Positions 23,189 through 31,874 of a stretch of DNA of 64,000 bases are shown one piece after another. The position numbers and the translations under genes are program-made. The stretch's first letter is position 1, and every line of letters begins with the position of its first letter. This stretch comes from Rhodospirillales bacterium (GTDB taxonomy: Bacteria; Pseudomonadota; Alphaproteobacteria; Micavibrionales; Micavibrionaceae). The notes under the pieces were generated by a model. The model was given only the letters and a program-made list of their open reading frames with translations, did no database searches and was not told where the DNA came from. The stretch is from positions 1 through 64,000 of the forward strand of contig JACKIQ010000006.1 of assembly GCA_020638365.1 (NCBI GenBank). Reading direction: 5' to 3'.

Positions 23189-24460
23189 ATGCGCGCGACG
23201 CCGCTTGTTCGATTCCTTCTGTCCCGGTCATTGTTATCGGGGTTTTTCCTGTGTCTGCTGTTTCTTGGCGGTTGCCAGACGATGTCTGCCGGGCATGGTC
23301 AGGGTGCCGGAGGTGGTCTTTCTTCCAAATCTGTTACGACCGACTCCTCTCCATCGGTTCTGGCGGACGTGAAGGGCATACTCGATAAGCGGGGCAAGTC
23401 AGAGGTTTCGCCGGAGGCGCTTCTGGAGGCGGACGGTAATGTCAACGTCGCGCAGGCATCGCAGGATTTCGATCCGACAAAAGCGCATATGCAGGCGCGC
23501 AGCAACGTCGATACATCGCGTAAGACGAAATCCAGTGCGCTGGCGCCCCATTTCGACCCTGACCTTGACGAGAAAAACGACAAGACGTTTCGTATCGTGA
23601 AAATTGAGGCAGGCGATTTGGGGAAGGGGTTTTCCACACCCCCTGTCGCGCAAGCCGTTTCCGAGATCGAGCCGGCTTCGGGGGAAGGGGCAGGCCCCTC
23701 TGCGTCCCAGCCTTCATTGCAGCCGGACGTGATCTATGAAGCGGCGGGCGCTGTTATTCCCGGACGTAAGCCGGGATATTCTGGTCCGGCGCCTATTCCC
23801 GCGCGTCGTAATGGAGATGACACTTTACTCCGGCCTGTGTCCGTTCATGCGGAAGCGCCTGTCATGCCCGTGCGCAAGCCTTCGGTTTCAGGGGAAACGG
23901 GGAACCCGGAAACCGTTGCCGTGGTTGAGCCTGCGGCGGGCCTTGTATCCGCCGTTATTCCCGGGCATAAGCCTGAGGTTCCTTCAGGGTCCCAACCAGA
24001 CGGTGGGGGCGTTATTGATCGCGGTCCGAGTCCCCGCAAGCCAATGCCGAAGCCTGCTTTCATGCCGGTCAAGCTCAAACCGCTCAGCGCGGAGGATGAG
24101 AGAGTCTTTACCGGCGTTAACGGTCAGAACGCGGAAATCTTGCGGATGCGCGCCGGGGAACATTCGGGACGAACGCGGGTAGTTCTTGAGGTTCGAGGCG
24201 ATGTCCGGTTCGAGGCTCGGCTGGATCAAGGGCGGAACGCCGTGATTATAGATTTTGAAGGTGCGCAGTGGGCAGCCGGGGACGGCCCCCAGTTCCATGC
24301 GCTTTCCGTGGTCAAGGGGTTTCGCGTCGAAAGACTGCCCGGCGGGGGGGCCCAAATCGTACTTGATCTCAAGAAAAGCAGCAAAATTCTACAGGCGGCG
24401 AAGTTCGAAAGCGAAAAACCCGGCGTGTCACGGGTGGTGATTGATCTTCGCAACGGGTAG
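23189..24460 (+). CDS. AMIN-domain lipoprotein with Pro-rich repeats
   Basis: 423 residues. Lipobox LGGC (FLCLLFLGGCQTM) follows a basic N-terminus. The middle (about residues 40-290) is low complexity with a repeated I/MPxRKP motif: IPGRKPGYSG, MPVRKPSVSG, IPGHKPEVPSG, PRKPMPKP. The C-terminal 100 residues (RTRVVLEVRGDVRFEARL to VSRVVIDLRNG) look like an AMIN domain, which binds peptidoglycan or secretins. No amidase domain is attached. An outer-membrane lipoprotein that crosses the periplasm and binds the wall is a reasonable guess. Confidence 0.75.
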   Translation: MRATPLVRFLLSRSLLSGFFLCLLFLGGCQTMSAGHGQGAGGGLSSKSVTTDSSPSVLADVKGILDKRGKSEVSPEALLEADGNVNVAQASQDFDPTKAHMQARSNVDTSRKTKSSALAPHFDPDLDEKNDKTFRIVKIEAGDLGKGFSTPPVAQAVSEIEPASGEGAGPSASQPSLQPDVIYEAAGAVIPGRKPGYSGPAPIPARRNGDDTLLRPVSVHAEAPVMPVRKPSVSGETGNPETVAVVEPAAGLVSAVIPGHKPEVPSGSQPDGGGVIDRGPSPRKPMPKPAFMPVKLKPLSAEDERVFTGVNGQNAEILRMRAGEHSGRTRVVLEVRGDVRFEARLDQGRNAVIIDFEGAQWAAGDGPQFHALSVVKGFRVERLPGGGAQIVLDLKKSSKILQAAKFESEKPGVSRVVIDLRNG

Positions 24461-24602
24461 GGCTTTTCTTTTCGTTTCAACAAGTATCCTTGGTCTGTGC
24501 GCTTTTCGTGTATGATCTTCTCGTCATTTTTTTACGCAGGATTCCAGTCGGGGCTGCGTATGACTATTAACAAACGATCATTTTTAAGAAAGGGATCGAC
24601 TT

Positions 24603-24965
24603 ATGAAAAAATATCTAGTTCTCGGTACTTTAGCGTTTGCTTTTGCCGCTTCTCCGGTTCTTGCCGAAGGCGGGGGCGGGAAGCACGCCAAGGGCGGACA
24701 TCACGGTAAAATGATGGAGAAGATGTTCGAAAAGATGGATGCCGACGGTGACGGCTCCATAACAAAGGCGGAGTTTGACACTTTCCACGACCAGCGTTTC
24801 GACGAGTTAGACGCCGACAAGGACGGAAAGGTCACCAAGGAGGAGATCAAGGCTCACATGGAGGCCAAGCGCCAGAAGTGGGAAGAAAAGAAAGAGATGA
24901 GGAAGGAAGGCTTTGGCCAGGGCGGTCCGGGTTCGGATGACGATGGCGGAGACAGTTCCGAGTAA
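24603..24965 (+). CDS. Exported EF-hand protein
   Basis: 120 residues. Signal peptide ends at VLA-EGG. Two EF-hand loops, DADGDGSITKAEF and DADKDGKVTKEEI, have complete calcium-ligand positions (D at 1, D at 3, D/G at 5, E at 12). A His/Gly/Lys-rich N-terminus (GGKHAKGGHHGK) and an acidic Gly/Ser end flank them. It precedes an ECF sigma factor gene by 34 bp on the same strand, so it may belong to the same metal/calcium-responsive unit. Confidence 0.85.
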   Translation: MKKYLVLGTLAFAFAASPVLAEGGGGKHAKGGHHGKMMEKMFEKMDADGDGSITKAEFDTFHDQRFDELDADKDGKVTKEEIKAHMEAKRQKWEEKKEMRKEGFGQGGPGSDDDGGDSSE

Positions 24966-24999
24966 GCGGTATTTTTGAAAGTAACGGACGACACGCTAC

Positions 25000-25584
25000 A
25001 TGGCGGGCGAACCGGACGATATAAATCTGAGCGACGAAAGCCTGATGGCCCGTATTAGCGACGGTGACCATGAGGCTTTCGCGCAACTTGTAAACCGCCA
25101 TTCGCGCATGTTCTATGCCGCCGCGTTCAGGATGTGCGGGCAACAGGAAGAGGCCGAGGATATCGTGCAGGAGGCGTTTGTAAAACTCTGGAAAAAACCG
25201 CAAAGCTGGAATCCGGATGCCGGAGCGAAGTTTACCACGTGGTTTTACAGGGTGGTGACCAATCAGGCGCGGGACCATCTACGCAAGAGAAAGCCGCAGA
25301 CGGAGATTCCCGATACGCTTGGGGACGGGCAGCCCGGAGCGCTTGAGGCGCTTGAGGAGAGGCGTTTGCAGGAGAGCCTCGAAGGGGCGATCCAGAACTT
25401 GCCGGAACGGCAGAAGGAAGCTTTGAATCTCTGTTTCTACGAGGGGTTCAGCAACAAGGAGGCCGCGGAAATTCTCGGGGTGGGGGTGAAGGCACTGGAA
25501 TCCCTGCTGATGCGGGCGAAAGCCGCCTTGAGGGATGAACTGGGACGGCAGGGCTATGACGTGCAACACAAGAAATACGGATGA
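25000..25584 (+). CDS. ECF-type RNA polymerase sigma factor
   Basis: 194 residues. Region 2: MARISDGDHEAFAQLVNRHSRMFYAAAFRMCGQQEEAEDIVQEAFVKLWKKP; region 4: LPERQKEALNLCFYEGFSNKEAAEILGVGVKALESLLMRAKAAL. The two are joined by a short linker without region 3, as in the RpoE/CnrH group. It should direct RNA polymerase to extracytoplasmic-stress promoters. ATGA overlap with the next gene; that gene and the one after it are the likely control proteins. Confidence 0.92.
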   Translation: MAGEPDDINLSDESLMARISDGDHEAFAQLVNRHSRMFYAAAFRMCGQQEEAEDIVQEAFVKLWKKPQSWNPDAGAKFTTWFYRVVTNQARDHLRKRKPQTEIPDTLGDGQPGALEALEERRLQESLEGAIQNLPERQKEALNLCFYEGFSNKEAAEILGVGVKALESLLMRAKAALRDELGRQGYDVQHKKYG

Positions 25585-25946
25585 GGGGCATTATGGGAGA
25601 AGAACTGGAGACTATCATGAAGGCGCGGCGAATACCTGAACCGTCACCGGATTTCGCGTCGCGGATCATCGCGGAGGCGACGCGGTTGCCGCAGGAGCGG
25701 GCCGTGCGCCGCTCCAAGCCGGGGCGGGCGCCGGACGGGCTTTTTTCCGGATTGCGGGACTGGTGGAACGATTTCCGGGAGTCGGTTGCCTTGCCGCAAC
25801 CCGCGCTTGTGATGACGCTGGTTCTTCTGGCCGGGTTTGCGGCCGGTGCGTCTGGGCTTGATGACAGTCTTGGCGCCGCGGAGGAAGACGATGCGCCGTT
25901 CGGCGTTGTCGTGCTGGACGTTATGGATATGGAGGGATTGTCATGA
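25581..25946 (+). CDS. Small single-pass membrane protein, probable anti-sigma factor
   Basis: 121 residues. The N-terminal half is soluble and basic (MKARRIPEPSPDFASRIIAEA), then one membrane segment (ALVMTLVLLAGFAAGASGL, about 75-95) and a short acidic periplasmic tail. This is the layout of CnrY/RsiW-like anti-sigma factors, though there is no zinc-binding HxxxCxxC. ATGA overlaps join it to the sigma gene and to the sensor gene; a start at 25593 behind GAGGGGC is also possible. Confidence 0.7.
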   Translation: MRGIMGEELETIMKARRIPEPSPDFASRIIAEATRLPQERAVRRSKPGRAPDGLFSGLRDWWNDFRESVALPQPALVMTLVLLAGFAAGASGLDDSLGAAEEDDAPFGVVVLDVMDMEGLS

Positions 25947-26554
25947 GCCGGAAAATGAAGGTGATTTTTACGCTTTCGCTTTTGGTCAACTTGTTGCTCG
26001 GGGGCCTGGTGCTGGGACATCATTTTCACCGCCAGAAATGGTCCGCGCAGTTCGAGGAGGGGCTGTCCCCCCAAGGGCAGGAAACGGTTCGCGCAGCCTT
26101 TATGGAGGGGCGAAAGGATTTCTGGCCGATGGTTCGGGAGATGAAGGGGGCGAAGGACGGGCTGGTCGATGCGATCAACAAGCCTGTGCTTGACGAGGGG
26201 GCTTACGATACCGCCGTCGAGAATATGAAAGGCAGCCTTTTGAAGCTGATGGATCACCGCTTTGCGACGATGAAGAGGATCGTTCAGAATCCGAACCTGT
26301 CTCAGGAGGACAGGGTGCGGTTTGCGAACAAGTTTGTGCGCCTGGTCCAAGGTTTCGGTAAGTCATCGGGCAAGCATGCGGACGGACAATGGCGCGAAAA
26401 ACACGGTGAAATGTTGAAAGAATACCAGACCGACCGAATTAAAAAATTCATGGACCCTTCAGATGAGGGAAGCTCTTTAAACAGGCCGGAAGCGGACTCA
26501 GATCGCGCGGGAGACGAGGGTATGTTGCCTCCCCCGCCTGACACTTCTGAATAG
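25943..26554 (+). CDS. Periplasmic metal-sensor-like protein (CnrX/ZraP type)
   Basis: 203 residues. A single N-terminal membrane anchor (VIFTLSLLVNLLLGGLVLG) with HHFHRQKW just outside it, then a four-helix periplasmic domain typical of heavy-metal-resistance proteins: RAAFMEGRKDFWPMVREMKGAK, AYDTAVENMKGSLLKLMDHRFATMKRI. Metal-binding His/Met are present (HHFH, MDHRF). The C-terminus is acidic and Ser/Pro-rich. Together with the sigma factor and probable anti-sigma factor it makes a CnrYXH-like signalling chain. Confidence 0.8.
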   Translation: MSRKMKVIFTLSLLVNLLLGGLVLGHHFHRQKWSAQFEEGLSPQGQETVRAAFMEGRKDFWPMVREMKGAKDGLVDAINKPVLDEGAYDTAVENMKGSLLKLMDHRFATMKRIVQNPNLSQEDRVRFANKFVRLVQGFGKSSGKHADGQWREKHGEMLKEYQTDRIKKFMDPSDEGSSLNRPEADSDRAGDEGMLPPPPDTSE

Positions 26555-26559
26555 CAGGG

Positions 26560-27015
26560 TTATTCGAAAAGGGGCATTGCTCCTTCGGCTGCCATCTCCG
26601 CTTCTTTTGGTCGTTCCTCGCCGGCATAAAACGGGTTAAGCCCGTCAGCGTGAAGTTGTCTGGTCAGGTCCAGTGACTTTTCGGGGTTTCCGCGGCCGTC
26701 CTGTGCCACAACGAATTTCAGCATATCGCGGAGGTCTCCGTTACGACTGACACGCGGGTCTCCAAGAAGAGCTGAGCGCGTTTTCATTGCCGCTTTAAAT
26801 GTATCGACCGCTTCCGCCGATCCATCGAATTCCTGACTCATGGCTGTGCGAAGGGTTTCGCAGAAACCCGATACATCATTGAACAGGTCGGGAGACATCG
26901 TGATTGCCAGTTCGGGTTCCTCTTTTCTAAGGGCCAGAATGAAGAATTGCTCCTGTATCCCCCGGAACTGCTCCAAAGGTAAGCCGTTTTTTGTCAGTCT
27001 TGTCTGTTCGCTCAT
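26560..27015 (-). CDS. Soluble protein of unknown function
   Basis: 151 residues, acidic, no signal peptide or membrane segment. Helix-rich sequence with FRGIQEQFFILALRKEEPELAI and LFNDVSGFCETLRTAM. Not recognised. It faces the sensor gene tail to tail with 5 bases between stops. The 158 bp upstream to the oxyR stop hold no gene. Confidence 0.6.
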   Translation of the reverse strand: MSEQTRLTKNGLPLEQFRGIQEQFFILALRKEEPELAITMSPDLFNDVSGFCETLRTAMSQEFDGSAEAVDTFKAAMKTRSALLGDPRVSRNGDLRDMLKFVVAQDGRGNPEKSLDLTRQLHADGLNPFYAGEERPKEAEMAAEGAMPLFE

Positions 27016-27173
27016 TTTTTTGTCCGTCTTTTATCACATTAAATCTTTTATACCTGTTCGGGATATTTGTTTCCCATTGTTGTTTTCGGGAATCTTTTTC
27101 AGGAATCCGTGTATCCTGTTGTTCCCACATTTTTTCCAATATTATAGGATGAGCGGGCGGATTTTGCCAGATA

Positions 27174-28064
27174 TCATTTTCCGGTCTTCTTTTTCAATGT
27201 CTTCGCCAGAATACGGATGTTTTCCTCCTGCGGGCTGTTTTTTGCCCAGGCGAGGCCGATTTCGCGTGTCGGGACGGGGTTTTTAAAGCGGGTCAGGCGG
27301 GTTTTTTGGGTTATTCCCCCAGTTTTTACGGCCATTTCGGGCAGGAGAGTTACGCCGAAGCCGTTTTCGACCATCTGGATCAGGGTGGAAAGGCTGGTTG
27401 CGCTGAAGGTCTTGCGGGTTTTCTGTGCGGGCAGCTTGCAGGCGCTCAAGGCGTGGTCTCGCAGACAGTGTCCGTCTTCAAGGAGCAGGAGATCGTCGGG
27501 CCTGAGATCCTTTACCGTTAACGTCCGGGGCAGTTTTCGGGTTTTCGGGGAGGCAAGGAGGAAGGCTTCCTCGAAAAGAATTTTCTGCTCCAGCCCCGGC
27601 GTTTCATATGGAAAGGCCATGAGCACGGCGTCAAGGCGTCCCTGATCCAACCGGGCGAGGAGGCGTTCGCTGAGGTCTTCGTGGAGCTGGAGTTCAAGGT
27701 CGGGGAACTCTTTATGCAGGAGGGGCAGAATCTCAGGCAGGAGGTAGGGGGCTATCGTCGGGATAACGCCGAGCCTGAAAATCCCGGTCATCGGGGCGCC
27801 CATCTTTTTTGCGCGGGCCATCAGGGAGTCGGTTTCGTTCAGAATGATGCGAGCGCGTGCGGCGACTTCAGCGCCAAAGGCGGTGAGGGTCGATTTGCGG
27901 CCGCGGCGGTTGACGAGACGCTGGCCCAGAACTGTTTCGAGTTCTTTGATCCCGGCGCTTAAGGTCGATTGAGTCACATGGCATATTTCGGCGGCGGCAC
28001 TGAAGGATTTTTCGTCCTGCAGGGCGATCAGGTATGCAAGCTGTCGTATGGTCGGGCGGATCAT
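27174..28064 (-). CDS. oxyR: Hydrogen-peroxide sensor and activator OxyR
   Basis: 296 residues, LysR family. Winged helix at residues 1-60 (HVTQSTLSAGIKELE). The redox cysteines are C200 and C209 in LLEDGHCLRDHALSAC, at almost the same numbers as E. coli C199 and C208, so disulfide activation is expected. GFGVTLLPEMAV is the conserved end of the regulatory domain. It is divergent from ahpC, its usual target, across a 141-bp AT-rich region. Confidence 0.95.
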   Translation of the reverse strand: MIRPTIRQLAYLIALQDEKSFSAAAEICHVTQSTLSAGIKELETVLGQRLVNRRGRKSTLTAFGAEVAARARIILNETDSLMARAKKMGAPMTGIFRLGVIPTIAPYLLPEILPLLHKEFPDLELQLHEDLSERLLARLDQGRLDAVLMAFPYETPGLEQKILFEEAFLLASPKTRKLPRTLTVKDLRPDDLLLLEDGHCLRDHALSACKLPAQKTRKTFSATSLSTLIQMVENGFGVTLLPEMAVKTGGITQKTRLTRFKNPVPTREIGLAWAKNSPQEENIRILAKTLKKKTGK

Positions 28065-28205
28065 AATATCGAAAATAGCATTATTATTTATTTATTTGTA
28101 TTGATTTTTTCAATAGTCAGGATTGATATTAATCATTGGTTTTTTGTGTCGTTAATCGGCATATTTCAACGGTCTTTAAACATAAATTACACAAAGGAGA
28201 ACCTT

Positions 28206-28787
28206 ATGCTTGGTATTGGTGACACGCTTCCTGAATACAGCGTTACCGGCGTTAAGCCCGGCTTTAACAAACACGAAGAAAACGGCGCGTCCGCATTTGA
28301 AACGATTACTGAGAAGAGTTTTGAGGGAAAATGGAAGGTGTTTTTCTTCTATCCCAAGGATTTCACGTTTATCTGTCCGACGGAGATTGTCGAGTTCGCC
28401 AAGCTGAACGACGAGTTTGCCGACCGCGATGCCATCGTTCTTGGCGGAAGCACGGATAACGAATTCTGCAAGCTGGCGTGGCGCCGCGAGCATCCCGACC
28501 TCAAGAGCCTGAACCAGTGGTCTTTTGCGGATACGAACGGTTCTCTCATCGACGGGCTGGGGATTCGCGATCCGCAAGCCGGTGTCGCCCTGCGCGCGAC
28601 ATTTATCGTCGATCCGCACAACGTGATCCAGCATGTGAGCGTGAACGGCCTGAATGTCGGGCGTAATCCGAAAGAAACCTTGCGGATTCTCGATGCGCTG
28701 CAATCCGACGAGCTTTGCCCGTGCAACCGTCCGGTCGGCGGCGAGACGATCGACGTTTCCGCCGAAGCCCAGAAGATCGCCGCTTAA
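28206..28787 (+). CDS. ahpC: Peroxiredoxin AhpC, mycobacterial type
   Basis: 193 residues. It reduces hydrogen peroxide, organic peroxides and peroxynitrite. Peroxidatic C57 in DFTFICPTE; resolving pair C171 and C173 in SDELCPCNRP, the three-cysteine arrangement of Mycobacterium AhpC, which is reduced by AhpD rather than AhpF. AAGGAG lies 7 bases before the start. The frame is open upstream, but the family begins here. Divergent OxyR suggests peroxide induction. Confidence 0.95.
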   Translation: MLGIGDTLPEYSVTGVKPGFNKHEENGASAFETITEKSFEGKWKVFFFYPKDFTFICPTEIVEFAKLNDEFADRDAIVLGGSTDNEFCKLAWRREHPDLKSLNQWSFADTNGSLIDGLGIRDPQAGVALRATFIVDPHNVIQHVSVNGLNVGRNPKETLRILDALQSDELCPCNRPVGGETIDVSAEAQKIAA

Positions 28788-28847
28788 AAGGCCGGGACCT
28801 AAAGTTTTTCAGCCCGGCCTTGCGAGGGGCGAGGCCGGGTTTTATTT
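28788..28847 (+). promoter_or_regulatory. Two mutually exclusive hairpins between ahpC and ahpD
   Basis: AAGGCCGGG (28788-28796) can pair with CCCGGCCTT (28813-28821). The second arm can instead pair with AGGCCGGG (28832-28839), which is followed by TTTTATTT, i.e. an intrinsic terminator. The shared middle arm makes the two structures exclusive, as in an attenuator. The element begins right after the ahpC stop and ends 22 bp before the ahpD start. Confidence 0.55.
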
Positions 28848-28868
28848 CACGAAGAAAGGATGACTGAC

Positions 28869-29420
28869 ATGTCTGTCGAAGATTTAAAGAACCGTATTCC
28901 CGAGTATGCGAAAGATATCAAACTTAACCTGTCGAGCCTTGCGGGGGAAGAGACCCTCAATTCTCAGCAACTCTGGGGTACTTTTCTGTCGTGTGCGCTC
29001 GCCGGGGGGCATGCCGAGGTGATCCGCGCCATTCACGCCGAGGCTTCGGCCAAGCTTTCGCCGGAAGCGTTGAACGCGTCCAAAGCGGCCGCGTCGATTA
29101 TGGCGATGAACAACGTATACTACAAGTTTACGGGGATGATGGATGAAACCTACCGATCTTTGCCCGCCAAGCTGCGGATGAACGTGATCGGGAATCCCGG
29201 TGTCGAGAAGGCCGATTTCGAGTTGTGGTCACTGGCCGTCTCCGCGATCAACGGTTGCCAATTCTGCGTGAAGTCGCACGAGAAGAAGGTACGGGCCGAA
29301 GGGTTTTCCGCAGAGCAAGTGCAGACCGCCGTGCGAATTGCCGCTACCGTTTCGGCGGTGAGCGCGGTGTTGAGGGGAGAAGACGCGCTTTCCGGCGATC
29401 AGATTGCCAAGGCCGCTTAG
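28869..29420 (+). CDS. ahpD: Alkyl hydroperoxide reductase partner AhpD
   Basis: 183 residues, all helical. Catalytic C130 and C133 in INGCQFCVKSHEKK with H137; these are the numbers found in Mycobacterium AhpD. It passes electrons from dihydrolipoamide systems to AhpC. Start at 28869 chosen for an AAGGA site 8 bases upstream; the ATG three codons earlier overlaps that site. Confidence 0.94.
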   Translation: MSVEDLKNRIPEYAKDIKLNLSSLAGEETLNSQQLWGTFLSCALAGGHAEVIRAIHAEASAKLSPEALNASKAAASIMAMNNVYYKFTGMMDETYRSLPAKLRMNVIGNPGVEKADFELWSLAVSAINGCQFCVKSHEKKVRAEGFSAEQVQTAVRIAATVSAVSAVLRGEDALSGDQIAKAA

Positions 29421-29458
29421 CTTCTTTTAAATCTCTGTTTTATCTGTATTTTATAGAC

Positions 29459-29496
29459 GGGCTGCGCTTTTGTATTGGGTGCGGCCCTCTTTTTTG
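29459..29496 (+). terminator. Rho-independent terminator of ahpCD
   Basis: GGGCTGCGC and GTGCGGCCC form a 9-bp stem with two G-U pairs and an 11-base loop, followed by TCTTTTTT. It lies about 40 bp past the ahpD stop. Confidence 0.75.
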
Positions 29497-29569
29497 CCAT
29501 AATTTTTTTGAATTTTTGCTTTTTAACCGTTACATTTAAAGAAAAAGAATTGTCCCTTACGGAGGTGGT

Positions 29570-30379
29570 ATGTCAAGGGTTCTGGGGCCGGATTTTCGTT
29601 CTGTTTCCGCGACTTTTTCGATAGAGGATTTTACAACGGATCCGACAATTCTTCGTCACCGTGCGCAAGCGGTGTTCGATCAGTATAAACTCACGCAGCA
29701 CTGGGAATTCAGCCCGATGGAGAACCAGCGTTTCAATGCGATATGGGACAGGGTGTGGGAACAGTTTCCCGAGGAACTAAAGCAGGTTGAAGGCGCCTTT
29801 CCTTCAGCAGCGTATCATGACGGGTCCTTCAGTCTGGTATCGCCTGCCCAGGCCGGGAAATGGTCGGGAGAACCGATCGAGCGCATTGCGGCCCGCGAGC
29901 GGGCGTTTATGGAGGCGCTGGATACGGTTCTGGATGACGCGATTACCTATACCCCGGATTTGACGCGCGCTGATGAGAGCCAGCCCCTCCCGCGCACCCT
30001 TGAGCGTATGGCCGGTGATTGCGAGGATTTCGCGATCGCCAAGTACAAGTTCGCGCGGCGTTACGGTATTGACGCCGATCGTCTTGCAATCGTTTCGGTT
30101 GACGCGCAGCCGGGCGAGGAGGGCGGCGGGCACGCCGTCCTTTTGTATCAGGACCCGACCGGGGAGCAGTTTGTCCTTAACAACAATTCGACGAATAATT
30201 CCGGGCTGATCTTCGCGCCGAGTTTTTTCCAGATTCGCAACGATCCCTACCGCGCCTATAACGAAAATGGCGCGTATTACAATTCCCTGTTTTCGGACAT
30301 GAATTACGGGGATTTCGTTAACGAAGAGGGCCGTACGCGCGGGGATATCATCGTTGTCGGTGCCCGTCCCGGGAACTAG
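29570..30379 (+). CDS. LapG/BTLCP-like transglutaminase-fold cysteine peptidase, possibly altered active site
   Basis: 269 residues. C151 in MAGDCEDFAIAKYKFARRYG and H188 in GGGHAVLLYQ match the bacterial transglutaminase-like cysteine peptidases (LapG and relatives), which trim surface adhesins. The third residue, normally Asp in a VLDN stretch, is Asn in FVLNNNS (N204). There is no signal peptide, whereas LapG is periplasmic. So the fold is well supported, the activity is not. GGAGG lies 6 bases before the ATG. Confidence 0.75.
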   Translation: MSRVLGPDFRSVSATFSIEDFTTDPTILRHRAQAVFDQYKLTQHWEFSPMENQRFNAIWDRVWEQFPEELKQVEGAFPSAAYHDGSFSLVSPAQAGKWSGEPIERIAARERAFMEALDTVLDDAITYTPDLTRADESQPLPRTLERMAGDCEDFAIAKYKFARRYGIDADRLAIVSVDAQPGEEGGGHAVLLYQDPTGEQFVLNNNSTNNSGLIFAPSFFQIRNDPYRAYNENGAYYNSLFSDMNYGDFVNEEGRTRGDIIVVGARPGN

Positions 30380-30402
30380 CCCAACTATTTATCAGTTTTG
30401 CC

Positions 30403-31785
30403 TCAGGGTTTTACGTCGCCGCGGATGGTCATGCCTTCGAGGACCATGACCTGTCCTTCCGGTCGCGCCGGTTCGGGCGCCGGCGGGAAAATATCTCCGG
30501 CGATCGGGTTCGTTATTTCCGCAGCGGCTTCCTTGGCCGTGCGCTCCGCATACTGGGAGGCGTAGGAATCGCCGTCGGGAATATAATTGTAATTATTCAA
30601 AAATATAAGGTTGGTATGGCGGAAGGCCGGATGGTCGGTGTCAAGCTTGCCATTCACAAGGCGGTCGGAGTAAATGTTGTCCACAGCGTGGCGGGATTCC
30701 TCGTTGAGGGTGAGAAGAAACTTTTCGCCGACTTCGCGGGGGGTGTCCATCGGATCGCGCAGCAGAAGCTCGTTATAGAGAGTCGTACGCACAAAGACGT
30801 AATCTTCGTTGTTTAGGCCCGCTACGCCGCCGGCGTAGCCGTAAATATCGTTTTCATTCATCGTTTCGACAGGTGCGTAGGTTGTCGTCAGGATATCCGC
30901 GCGTAAAAGTTCGGGAGCGTCATAGGCGCGGGCGTAAATGTCAAGCACCCTCTGGCTTATGGAATCGCGCAGCCTGTGCTGGGCAAGAAACTCCTCCTGG
31001 CTTCCGGTGTCCAGCAGGGGCTTTACTTTTCCGATATCCGCCATCAGGGTCTTGTCCGCGCGGATGGCCGCGATGACCTGAGCGCGTTTTTCGGTTTCCC
31101 AAGCGACGAACTCGCCGTCTTCCGACGCCGATCCGAGGATGCGGCCCGAGACGACGGTGCGGATATAGTCAGGGTCCGAGGCACTCAGGCTGCGGTGGAG
31201 GGACGGGTTGACCGTTTGCAGTTCGTCGCGGTGGATGTTGATCATGGTCAGGGCCGCGCACATTACGACGCTCGGGTCCGCGTCACCGTATTTCCATTCG
31301 ACCTCTTCTCCGGCCGTTGTTTTAACAACCATATCGGCGGCGTCGCGTAACGTCATGGAGGCCAGTTGCGGATGGCTTCGAAGAAGCCTTGAAAACATTT
31401 CCTGACGGGCGGCAATTTCCTGTTCGGGGGAGAAAAAAGAGCGCGGTTTTCCTGACTGTCCCTGAAGTCTTTCTATGATTTCCGTTTCCGCTCCGTGTGC
31501 GGGGAGGGCGGACCCCTGTCCGGCGCTCAGGCTAGCGCGGTAGGAGGCGTATTGCGTTCCTTCCGGCTGCGTAACGAGAAAGCCCGACTGGGCGTTAAAG
31601 TTTCCGGAGAGGTTGAACGTCAGGCGGCGGTCGAGTTCTATGGTCCTGTCGATATATTCCTTGTCGGTTAATTCCCCAGCAAGAAAGGACGACCGGGCAG
31701 CACGCATCCGGGAAAGAATATCTGCAAAATCCCCGGCTGACGACGCCGATTGTCCGTCGTTCTTGTTTTCCGGTTTGTCGGTCAT
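30403..31785 (-). CDS. Large soluble protein of unknown function
   Basis: 460 residues, no signal peptide or membrane helix. N-terminus acidic and Ser-rich (ENKNDGQSASSAGD), middle helical with DILSRMRAARSSFLAGELTDKEYIDR, C-terminus Pro-rich with VMVLEGMTIRGDV. It converges with the LapG-like gene, 23 bp between stops. Not recognised; the composition is like a cytoplasmic structural or effector-like protein. Confidence 0.6.
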   Translation of the reverse strand: MTDKPENKNDGQSASSAGDFADILSRMRAARSSFLAGELTDKEYIDRTIELDRRLTFNLSGNFNAQSGFLVTQPEGTQYASYRASLSAGQGSALPAHGAETEIIERLQGQSGKPRSFFSPEQEIAARQEMFSRLLRSHPQLASMTLRDAADMVVKTTAGEEVEWKYGDADPSVVMCAALTMINIHRDELQTVNPSLHRSLSASDPDYIRTVVSGRILGSASEDGEFVAWETEKRAQVIAAIRADKTLMADIGKVKPLLDTGSQEEFLAQHRLRDSISQRVLDIYARAYDAPELLRADILTTTYAPVETMNENDIYGYAGGVAGLNNEDYVFVRTTLYNELLLRDPMDTPREVGEKFLLTLNEESRHAVDNIYSDRLVNGKLDTDHPAFRHTNLIFLNNYNYIPDGDSYASQYAERTAKEAAAEITNPIAGDIFPPAPEPARPEGQVMVLEGMTIRGDVKP

Positions 31786-31874
31786 GTCTGAAGCCCGCTT
31801 TTCTTAGACGTATTCTTATATGTTGTTGTTTGGTGAATTGTACCTGAAACTGTTGCTTATGTAAATGTTTGAGC

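Noticed and set aside
28065..28205. OxyR binding site in the oxyR-ahpC intergenic region
   Set aside because: The region is AT-rich and has ATAG and related tetranucleotides, but I could not fit the full ATAG-N7-CTAT-N7-ATAG-N7-CTAT pattern, so I do not annotate a site.
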